DNA of 5,603 bases from NCBI GenBank assembly GCA_945788445.1, contig CALZMA010000070.1:1-5603 (forward strand). The letters run 5' to 3'. A model generated the notes under the pieces. The model was not told where the DNA came from and made no database searches. It worked only from the letters and a program-made list of their open reading frames with translations. Positions 1-5,402 of this stretch are shown here, piece after piece; within the stretch, counting starts at the first letter, position 1; the number at the start of each line of letters is the position of its first letter. Origin of the DNA: an uncultured Bacteroidales bacterium (lineage in GTDB: Bacteria; Bacteroidota; Bacteroidia; Bacteroidales; Bacteroidaceae). A program made the position numbers and the translations under genes.

Positions 1-4
1 TTCC

Positions 5-475
5 TTAGAGCTGTATCGTAGCGCTGAGTTTCACGTTTTCCAGCGGTTGTTCCTTTTTGCAGTATTGGCATTGGAGCGTGCCGGCCTCGGGGTCGGTGAG
101 CACGAAGCGGGTGGCCATGGGTTCGTTGTTCGTGATGCACTTGGGGTTGTTGCATTTCACGATGCCCGTGATGGTGGAGGGGAGCGTCACGCATTTCTTT
201 TCCACCACCTCGTAGTCCTTGATGATGCAGAGCGTCACGTTGGGGGCCACGACGCTGAGTGTGTTGAGTTCGGCATCGGAGAAATACTTTCCGTCCACCT
301 TGATGATGCTTTTCAGTCCCATCTTGGCGCTCGGCAGGTTGTAGCCCACCATCACGGCGGTCCGCTGTTGTTCGAGGCGGAGCAGGCTGACGACCTGGAA
401 AAGCTTGTTTGTGGGTATGTGGTCAATGACCGTGCCGTTTTCGATAGCGGCGACCATCAGTTCTTGGCGTTTCAT
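5..475 (-). CDS. pyrI: Aspartate carbamoyltransferase regulatory subunit PyrI
   Basis: Non-catalytic subunit of aspartate carbamoyltransferase. In the characterised enterobacterial enzyme it binds CTP/ATP and adjusts PyrB activity by feedback. The product is 156 residues, close to the usual family length of about 150. The N-terminal allosteric domain shows the nucleotide-site pair Asp18-His19 in NGTVIDHIP, and lysines 55, 59 and 93 match E. coli Lys56, Lys60 and Lys94. The C-terminal zinc domain has all four ligands, Cys108, Cys113, Cys136 and Cys139, with the C-x4-C...C-x2-C spacing of E. coli Cys109/114/138/141. I chose the ATG at 475 because family homology begins at MKRQELMVAA; the open frame extends 34 codons further upstream, but that part overlaps pyrB in another frame and has no family character. 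The gene lies 31 nt after pyrB and is probably cotranscribed with it. The stop (TAA) is four bases from the window edge, so the next downstream gene is not visible. Confidence 0.97.
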   Translation of the reverse strand: MKRQELMVAAIENGTVIDHIPTNKLFQVVSLLRLEQQRTAVMVGYNLPSAKMGLKSIIKVDGKYFSDAELNTLSVVAPNVTLCIIKDYEVVEKKCVTLPSTITGIVKCNNPKCITNNEPMATRFVLTDPEAGTLQCQYCKKEQPLENVKLSATIQL

Positions 476-506
476 GAGGAAAATGGGGTTTGGAGAGAGG
501 GGAGGA

Positions 507-1448
507 CTAAAGGGTGTTCTTCTGTACGTCTTCGAGCGTGAAGCCCAGGACGTCGCTGATGATGGCCTGGCGGGCATAGAGACCGTTGCGGGCCTGCTCG
601 AAGTAGTAGGCGTGCGGGTCGTTGTCCACGTCGTAGGCGATTTCGTTCACGCGGGGCAGCGGGTGCAGGATTTTCATGTTCTCGCGTGCCTTCTTCAGCA
701 TGGCGGCGCGGAGGATATACACGTCCTTCACGCGTTCATACTCCATGAGGTCCGTGAAGCGTTCGCGCTGCACGCGGGTCATGTAGAGGATGTCGGCTTC
801 GGCAATGACGTCGGCGTTGAAGTCCTCGTGCTCCTCGTAGCGGATGCCGTGTTCGCGGCAGTAGACCTTGTACTCCTCCGGCATGGCCAGCTCTTTCGGG
901 GCAATGAAGTGGAAGGTGGGGTTGAAGTGGCGCATGGCCATGAGGAGCGAATGCACCGTGCGCCCATATTTGAGGTCGCCGACGAGCAGGATGTTGAGGT
1001 TGTCGAGGCGGCCCTGCGTCTTGTAGATGCTGTAGAGGTCGAGCATCGTCTGCGAGGGGTGCTGGTTGGCACCGTCGCCCGCATTCACCACGGGTACGGG
1101 CGAAACCTCGCTGGCGTATTGCGCCGCGCCTTCGAGATAGTGGCGCATCACGATGACGTCGGCGTAGTTGCTCACCATCATGATGGTGTCCTTGAGCGTT
1201 TCGCCCTTGGTCGAACTGGTCACCTTCGGGTCGGTAAACCCGATGACCTTCGCGCCGAGACGGTTGGCGGCTGTTTCGAAAGAGAGGCGGGTGCGGGTGG
1301 ACGGTTCGAAAAAGAGCGTGGCTACGATGCGGTTCTTCAGCAGGTCGCGGTTGGGGAAAGCTTCAAACTCTTGCGCCATGCGGATGAGATAGAGAATCTT
1401 TTCTCGCGAAAGGTCGGCTATCGTCACAAAGCTTCTTTGAGGGTTCAT
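507..1448 (-). CDS. pyrB: Aspartate carbamoyltransferase catalytic subunit PyrB
   Basis: Cytosolic enzyme that condenses carbamoyl phosphate with L-aspartate to N-carbamoyl-L-aspartate, the committed step of de novo pyrimidine synthesis. With the start used here it has 313 residues, the usual size. The carbamoyl-phosphate loop FEPSTRTR is at residues 47-54. The mobile 80s loop TSSTKGE (77-83) supplies the Ser/Lys that reach into the neighbouring subunit's active site. HPSQ (130-133) matches E. coli His134/Gln137, Arg163 lies in DLKYGRT, Arg225 in MTRVQ, and HPLPR (262-266) is the aspartate-domain loop. All catalytic residues I can place are present. Start choice: ATG at 1448 gives [14 protein letters not shown], which fits the family N-terminus. 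An in-frame ATG at 1478 would add ten residues and cannot be excluded, because the predicted transcript begins just upstream. pyrI follows after 31 nt. A Bacteroides-type promoter precedes the gene. No Shine-Dalgarno sequence is seen. Confidence 0.97.
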   Translation of the reverse strand: MNPQRSFVTIADLSREKILYLIRMAQEFEAFPNRDLLKNRIVATLFFEPSTRTRLSFETAANRLGAKVIGFTDPKVTSSTKGETLKDTIMMVSNYADVIVMRHYLEGAAQYASEVSPVPVVNAGDGANQHPSQTMLDLYSIYKTQGRLDNLNILLVGDLKYGRTVHSLLMAMRHFNPTFHFIAPKELAMPEEYKVYCREHGIRYEEHEDFNADVIAEADILYMTRVQRERFTDLMEYERVKDVYILRAAMLKKARENMKILHPLPRVNEIAYDVDNDPHAYYFEQARNGLYARQAIISDVLGFTLEDVQKNTL

Positions 1449-1494
1449 GTGCGGAAAGATTTGGGTTATGAGGTTCATCAATGTCGCTTTAGTG

Positions 1495-1525
1495 CAAAAG
1501 TACGAAGTTAAATGGATAGGCCAAG
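1495..1525 (-). promoter_or_regulatory. Bacteroides-type promoter for pyrBI
   Basis: Read on the minus strand, TACTTTTG (1502-1495) matches the Bacteroides -7 consensus TAnnTTTG exactly. Nineteen bases upstream is CTTG (1525-1522), a three-of-four match to the -33 element TTTG. Transcription would start near 1490, giving a leader of about 42 nt to the ATG at 1448 or about 12 nt to the ATG at 1478. An AT-rich block (about 1526-1550) lies immediately upstream and overlaps the cdd stop codon; it could act like an UP element. I see no attenuator hairpin or uracil-sensing leader in the short 5' region. The elements are seen directly; promoter function is inferred from the consensus. Confidence 0.72.
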
Positions 1526-1542
1526 TTTTTTTAATCTATAAT

Positions 1543-2016
1543 TTAAAAATTCTCAAAGCCCAGCGGCAGGAGAGCCTCCACGCCTTCAATCTCCTGCACG
1601 CAGCGCCGGCCGTATAGCAGCACGCGGATGGGCCCGGCGCTTCGCTGCTGGGTCTCGAGGAGCACTTGCCGGCAGATGCCGCAGGGAGAAACGGGCGCTT
1701 CCGTAAACCCTTCCTCTCCCTTGCGGGCGGCGATGGCGATGGCCTGCACGGCGCGGCCGGGGTAGTGGGCGTGGGCGTAGAAGAGTGCGGTGCGTTCGGC
1801 ACAGGTGCCGGCCCCGAAGGCGGCATTCTCCTGGTTGCTGCCGCAGACCACTTCGCCGCCTTCGAGGAGAACGGCCGCTCCGACGTAAAACTGCGAATAG
1901 GGCGCATACGCACCCAGGGTGGCTTCCTTGGCCGAAGCCACCAGCTGCTGCCACTGCGGCTCGAGTTCCGTTTCGGGCCGTTCCGTATAGCTGATTGTGA
2001 GAGATTTGTGTTCCAT
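1543..2016 (-). CDS. cdd: Cytidine deaminase
   Basis: Pyrimidine-salvage enzyme that hydrolytically deaminates cytidine and deoxycytidine to uridine and deoxyuridine. It has 157 residues, the size of the short homotetrameric class rather than the roughly 294-residue dimeric E. coli type. The zinc site is complete: Cys72 and the catalytic Glu74 in TCAERTAL, then Cys112 and Cys115 in PCGICRQ. Three cysteine ligands are the pattern of the tetrameric class. The substrate-binding segment SQFYVGAAV (41-49) and the asparagine of NQENAAFGAG (61-70) are also recognisable. The ATG at 2016 is the first plausible start; homology to the core begins around residue 25, so the N-terminus is slightly long for the class. 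The gene lies upstream of pyrB in the same orientation with a 94-nt gap and no hairpin terminator, so some readthrough into pyrBI is possible. It diverges from tsaC across an 85-nt control region. Confidence 0.95.
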   Translation of the reverse strand: MEHKSLTISYTERPETELEPQWQQLVASAKEATLGAYAPYSQFYVGAAVLLEGGEVVCGSNQENAAFGAGTCAERTALFYAHAHYPGRAVQAIAIAARKGEEGFTEAPVSPCGICRQVLLETQQRSAGPIRVLLYGRRCVQEIEGVEALLPLGFENF

Positions 2017-2045
2017 GGTGGGGGTAGGTCTTAGATTATTCGCCG

Positions 2046-2053
2046 CGAAGATA
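2046..2053 (-). promoter_or_regulatory. Possible -7 element of a cdd promoter
   Basis: On the minus strand the bases read TATCTTCG, one mismatch from TAnnTTTG. The element is placed to start a transcript near 2041, about 25 nt before the cdd ATG. No TTTG-like -33 element is found at 19-21 nt spacing, so this is a weak call. It mirrors the rightward -7 element at 2075-2082. Confidence 0.35.
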
Positions 2054-2074
2054 CTACAAGTGATTGCGATGCCT

Positions 2075-2082
2075 TATCTTTG
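2075..2082 (+). promoter_or_regulatory. Bacteroides-type -7 element for the tsaC operon
   Basis: TATCTTTG is an exact match to the Bacteroides -7 consensus TAnnTTTG. Transcription would begin near 2087, leaving a leader of about 15 nt before the tsaC ATG at 2102. The -33 position has no clear TTTG, so the promoter may be weak or need an activator. It is probably the promoter for the whole tsaC-clc-aroE-thiD run, since I see no good promoter in the later gaps. Confidence 0.55.
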
Positions 2083-2101
2083 CCACGTAAAAAAGTATGT
2101 C

Positions 2102-2713
2102 ATGACGAAAAAAATCGTGAATAATGCCGAGGCAGCGCTGCGGCGCGCTTGGGCCGATGACCTCCGCGAGGCCCTGCGGGTGCTGAACGAAGGCGGTGTC
2201 ATTCTCTATCCCACCGACACCATCTGGGGCATCGGTTGCGATGCCTGCAACCCCGAGGCCGTGCGGCGCGTGTACGAAATCAAGCAGCGCGCCGACAACA
2301 AGGCTCTCATCGTTTTGGTAGACTCCGAACCCAAAGTTGAATTTTATGTGCGCGATGTGCCCGAAGTGGCCTGGGACCTCATGGAGGTGGCCGACCGCCC
2401 GCTCACCCTGGTGCTCGACGGCGCACGCAACCTTGCGCCCAACCTGCTCGGCGAAGACGGCAGCGTGGGCATCCGCGTGACGGCCGAACCCTTCAGCCGC
2501 GACCTGTGCATGCGCTTCAAGCGGGCCATTGTCTCCACCTCGGCCAATGTGAGCGGTGCGCCTGCCCCGCGCTCCTTTGCCGAAATTCCCGACGCTATCC
2601 TCCGCGCCGTCGATTACGTCTGTACCTCGCGCCGCGAGGAAAAGCAGCCCGCACAGGCTTCCAGCGTCATCAAGCTCACGCAGAGCGGCGAGGTCAGCAT
2701 CCTCAGACCGTAA
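2102..2713 (+). CDS. tsaC: L-threonylcarbamoyladenylate synthase (YrdC/Sua5 family)
   Basis: Makes threonylcarbamoyl-AMP from L-threonine, bicarbonate and ATP, the first step of the universal t6A37 modification of ANN-decoding tRNAs; the TsaB/D/E machinery then transfers the group to tRNA. At 203 residues it is a single YrdC domain of the TsaC type, without the extra C-terminal Sua5 domain. Visible family motifs are GGVILYPTDTIWGIGCDA (31-48), the basic nucleotide-binding stretch Lys61-x-Arg63...Lys67 in KQRADNKAL, GSVGIRV (120-126) and STSANVSG (145-152). The family's common KPL is KAL here. The ATG at 2102 is chosen because it lies just after the promoter and leaves about 17 residues before the conserved core; the frame stays open 35 codons further upstream, but that stretch crosses the promoter and overlaps cdd. 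The clc gene follows after 36 nt. The family assignment is firm; the tsaC symbol rests on domain architecture. Confidence 0.93.
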   Translation: MTKKIVNNAEAALRRAWADDLREALRVLNEGGVILYPTDTIWGIGCDACNPEAVRRVYEIKQRADNKALIVLVDSEPKVEFYVRDVPEVAWDLMEVADRPLTLVLDGARNLAPNLLGEDGSVGIRVTAEPFSRDLCMRFKRAIVSTSANVSGAPAPRSFAEIPDAILRAVDYVCTSRREEKQPAQASSVIKLTQSGEVSILRP

Positions 2714-2739
2714 CCCCGCCCCCTCCAGGCCCCTTCCCC
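2714..2739 (-). other. G-quadruplex motif in the tsaC-clc gap
   Basis: Starting at the base after the tsaC stop codon, the plus strand has C-runs at 2714-2717, 2719-2723, 2730-2733 and 2736-2739. The minus strand therefore has four tracts of at least four G separated by loops of 2, 6 and 1 nt, which satisfies the canonical G3+N1-7 rule. The G-rich strand is the template strand, so the mRNA carries the C-rich form. Twenty of the 36 gap bases are C and four are G, a composition also like a Rho-loading site. The pattern is seen directly; any function is inferred. Confidence 0.6.
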
Positions 2740-2749
2740 AATATAGACT

Positions 2750-4561
2750 ATGAAACATTCTACAACCTCCCGCCGTCCCGACGACCAGAACCGCGCCGTG
2801 CGCCTCGTTTCGCTCTGGGCCTCGCGCCATTTGAGCCAGAAGCAGTTCCTCTTCGTATTGGCGCTCTGGACGGGTATCGGTTCGGCCATCGCCGCCCAGA
2901 TACTCAAACTCCTTATCCACGAAATAGAGCACGCGCTCACTTCGCAGTTCGACGTCACCCACGCCAACTGGCTCTTCCTCGTCTATCCCGTAGTCGGCAT
3001 CTTCCTGACGGCCCTCTTCATTAAATATATCGTGCGCGACAGCATCAGCCACGGTGTGACGAAAATCCTCTACGCCCTCTCGCGCAAGCAGGGCAACATA
3101 CTGGGCCACAACCGCTGGTCCAGCGTGATAGCCTCTGCGCTCACCATCGGTTTCGGCGGTTCGGTCGGTGCCGAGTCGCCTATCGTGCTCACGGGTTCGG
3201 CCATCGGTAGCCACGTGGGCCGCCTCTTCAAGCAGGACCCGAAGACCATGATGCTACTCATCGGCTGCGGCGCGTCGGGTGCAGTGGCCGGTATATTCAA
3301 AGCCCCCATTGCCGGACTGATGTTCACGCTCGAGGTACTCATGATAGACCTCACGATGGCTTCCCTCCTGCCGCTCCTCGTCAGCTGCCTCACCGCCACT
3401 TGCATCACCTACGCCCTCACGGGCACGGAACCGATGTTTTCCTTCCGCCTCGCCGACCCCTTCACGGTCAATCGCGTGCCGACGGCCGTGATGCTCGGCA
3501 TCTGCTGCGGCTTCATTTCTCTCTACTTCACCCGCGTCATGAACTGGTTCGAACAGGTGTTCGGGCGGTTGAAGAACATGTATGCCAAAATGGCCCTCGG
3601 CGGTGCCGTGCTCGCCACGCTCATCTACTTCTTCCCGCCGCTCTACGGCGAAGGCTACAACACCATCTCGCTGCTGCTGGCGGGCGAAAGCAGCGCGCAG
3701 GCCGTGCTCAACAATTCGCTCTTCTATGGCCATGCCGAATGGCTCCTGGTCTATCTCTGCCTGATTGTGCTCTTCAAGGTCTTTGCCACTACGGCCACGA
3801 ACGGGGGCGGCGGCTGCGGCGGTACGTTCGCGCCGAGCCTCTTCCTGGGCTGCATCGGCGGCTTCGTCTTCTCCAGCCTGTGGAACAGCTACGGCTTCTA
3901 CGATGTGCATGTGCCCGAAACGAACTATGCCCTGCTGGGCATGGCGGGCGTGATGAGCGGCGTGTTCCACGCTCCGCTCACGGGTGTATTCCTCATTGCC
4001 GAACTCACCGGCGGCTACGACCTCTTCCTGCCGCTCATGATTGTTTCGGTGGCCTCGTACCTTACTATCCACGCCTTCGAGCGCCACAGCATCTATGCCA
4101 TGCGTCTGGCCCGGAACGGCGAACTCCTCACGCACCACAAGGACCAGTCGGTCATTACGCTCATGTCGCTCGATGCCGTCATCGACAAGGAACGCCCGAA
4201 GCTCACGGCCGACATGTATCTCGGTCAGATGGTGCAGAAAATCTCGCAGAGCAAGTCGCTCCACTTTGCCGTAGTCGGCGCGGGCGGCGAGCTCCTCGGC
4301 GTGGTGAACGTGAACAGCATCCGGAAAATCATTTTCCGCAGCGAACTCTACCGCATGTACAAGGTGGAGCAGCTCATGCAGAAACCCGTGGCCCTGCTGC
4401 ACACCACCGACAGCATGCAGGCCATTATGGACAAATTTGCCCACTACGAAGGCGGCACCTTGGCCGTGGTCCGTCCCGACGGCACCTTCGTCGGCTTCGT
4501 GTCGCGGGCACGCCTGCTGGCCTCCTACCGACAGGTGATGAAAGACTTTTCGGAAGAATAA
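2750..4561 (+). CDS. ClC-family chloride channel/transporter with C-terminal CBS pair
   Basis: Inner-membrane anion channel or H+/anion antiporter of the ClC superfamily, 603 residues. A polar N-terminus of about 30 residues precedes a hydrophobic ClC core (about 33-450), followed by a cytosolic CBS pair (CBS1 about 484-530, CBS2 about 541-597) that probably binds adenine nucleotides to regulate gating. The gating glutamate is Glu142 in GGSVGAESP, aligned with E. coli ClC-ec1 Glu148. The third selectivity motif GGTFAPSL (357-364) is intact. Tyr449 in RHSIYAMRL aligns with the anion-coordinating Tyr445. Two features are odd. The first motif, normally GSGIP, is SHGVT (100-104). The internal proton glutamate Glu203 aligns with Val196 in FTLEVLM, as in eukaryotic ClC channels. 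Whether it is a channel or an antiporter therefore cannot be decided here. It lies 36 nt after tsaC and 13 nt before aroE, probably in one transcript. The ATG at 2750 is the first start and has no Shine-Dalgarno sequence. Confidence 0.95.
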   Translation: MKHSTTSRRPDDQNRAVRLVSLWASRHLSQKQFLFVLALWTGIGSAIAAQILKLLIHEIEHALTSQFDVTHANWLFLVYPVVGIFLTALFIKYIVRDSISHGVTKILYALSRKQGNILGHNRWSSVIASALTIGFGGSVGAESPIVLTGSAIGSHVGRLFKQDPKTMMLLIGCGASGAVAGIFKAPIAGLMFTLEVLMIDLTMASLLPLLVSCLTATCITYALTGTEPMFSFRLADPFTVNRVPTAVMLGICCGFISLYFTRVMNWFEQVFGRLKNMYAKMALGGAVLATLIYFFPPLYGEGYNTISLLLAGESSAQAVLNNSLFYGHAEWLLVYLCLIVLFKVFATTATNGGGGCGGTFAPSLFLGCIGGFVFSSLWNSYGFYDVHVPETNYALLGMAGVMSGVFHAPLTGVFLIAELTGGYDLFLPLMIVSVASYLTIHAFERHSIYAMRLARNGELLTHHKDQSVITLMSLDAVIDKERPKLTADMYLGQMVQKISQSKSLHFAVVGAGGELLGVVNVNSIRKIIFRSELYRMYKVEQLMQKPVALLHTTDSMQAIMDKFAHYEGGTLAVVRPDGTFVGFVSRARLLASYRQVMKDFSEE

Positions 4562-4574
4562 TACCTTGGGCATC

Positions 4575-5360
4575 ATGAACGAAACAAACCCTCTCTCCGC
4601 CCCGCACCCCGCCCGCTACGGACTGCTCGGCTACCCCTTGGGCCACAGTTTCTCGGCAGGCTACTTTGCCGATAAGTTCGCGCGCGAGCATCTCTGTGCC
4701 ACTTACGAGAACTTTGCCTTTCCCACCATCGAAGAAGCCGTCGAAGCCTTGCGCGCACAGCCCGGCCTGCACGGCTTCAACGTGACCATTCCCTACAAGC
4801 AGGCCATTCTTCCCTACCTCCATTCCCTCTCGCCCGAGGCCGAAGCGCTGGGGGCCGTGAACGTGGTCTGCGTGCGCCGCGGTGCCGACGGACAGGTGCG
4901 CTGGCACGGGTGCAACTCCGACCTGGTCGGCTTCACGCGCTCCATCCGCCCCCTGCTCCGTCCCGGGGTACATAGCCGTGCCCTGGTGCTCGGCACGGGC
5001 GGTGCCTCGCGGGCCGTCTGTGCCGGACTCCGTGCGTTGGGCATTGCTCCGCAATACGTGAGCCGCCGTCCCGCACCGGGCGTGCTGGGCTACGACGCGC
5101 TCACGCCCGAAATCCTCGAAGCCCACAAGGTCATCGTGAACTGTACGCCCGTCGGCATGTTTCCCCGTGTGGCGGAAGCGCCCGACATTCCCTACCACCT
5201 CCTCACGCCCGAACACCTGCTCTACGACCTCGTCTACAATCCGGACGAAACGCGCTTCATGGCCCTGGGCAAGGCGCAGGGGGCGCAGGTGAAGAACGGA
5301 CTCGAGATGCTCCACCTCCAGGCCGAGGCGGCTTGGGAAATGTGGCACGAACAGCCCTGA
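4575..5360 (+). CDS. aroE: Shikimate dehydrogenase
   Basis: NADPH-dependent cytosolic enzyme that reduces 3-dehydroshikimate to shikimate in the chorismate (aromatic amino acid) pathway. It has 261 residues, slightly longer than typical because of a 13-residue proline-containing N-terminal tail. Substrate-binding serines lie in GYPLGHSFS (19-27). The catalytic lysine is Lys75 in NVTIPYK and the partner aspartate is Asp116 in GCNSDLVGF, matching E. coli Lys65 and Asp102. The Rossmann glycine loop LGTGGASRAV is at 139-148, and SRR (163-165) is placed to hold the NADPH 2'-phosphate. NCTPVGMFP (189-197) and the C-terminal KNGLEMLHLQA (240-250) are family signatures. The ATG at 4575 is preferred to an in-frame TTG at 4566. 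It starts 13 nt after the clc stop, which argues for cotranscription. No residue needed for activity is missing. Confidence 0.96.
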   Translation: MNETNPLSAPHPARYGLLGYPLGHSFSAGYFADKFAREHLCATYENFAFPTIEEAVEALRAQPGLHGFNVTIPYKQAILPYLHSLSPEAEALGAVNVVCVRRGADGQVRWHGCNSDLVGFTRSIRPLLRPGVHSRALVLGTGGASRAVCAGLRALGIAPQYVSRRPAPGVLGYDALTPEILEAHKVIVNCTPVGMFPRVAEAPDIPYHLLTPEHLLYDLVYNPDETRFMALGKAQGAQVKNGLEMLHLQAEAAWEMWHEQP

Positions 5361-5402
5361 GAGGCGGAAAGCCTTGTGGGCCAAGAACACCCTTTTGCAC
5401 CC

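Noticed and set aside
476..577. N-terminal extension of pyrI by 34 codons
   Set aside because: It overlaps the pyrB 3' end in another frame, is Ser/Pro/Arg-rich without homology, and the family start matches the ATG at 475.
405..1511. 368-codon plus-strand open frame antisense to pyrB
   Set aside because: It is the mirror of a confidently identified PyrB and its translation is rich in Val, His, Arg and Glu without any family motif; GC-rich codon use keeps the opposite strand open.
1528..1549. AT-rich imperfect inverted repeat downstream of cdd, considered as a terminator
   Set aside because: The stem would be almost entirely A-T with a bulge, it overlaps the cdd stop codon, and there is no GC stem followed by a U-run; an AT-rich promoter-upstream block is the better reading.
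2054..3214. 386-codon minus-strand open frame across tsaC and the start of clc
   Set aside because: It crosses two real genes and their gap, and its low-complexity composition (Gly, Ala, Glu, His, Val) is typical of an antisense shadow.
3803..3823. G-rich run considered as a second G-quadruplex
   Set aside because: It has one long G-tract and several GG pairs only, and it encodes the conserved glycine-rich loop before GTFAP in the ClC protein.
3254..4576. 440-codon minus-strand open frame opposite clc
   Set aside because: Antisense shadow of the ClC gene, with His/Glu/Arg-rich composition and no recognisable domain.
3400..4578. 392-codon plus-strand frame overlapping clc in another frame
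   Set aside because: Out-of-frame shadow rich in Arg, His and Pro; the ClC frame holds all the conserved motifs.
5373..5385. Small hairpin CTTG/CAAG in the aroE-thiD gap
   Set aside because: Only four base pairs and no U-tract follows, so it is not a credible terminator.
4425..5390. 321-codon minus-strand open frame opposite aroE
   Set aside because: Antisense to a complete AroE, with no domain signal of its own.
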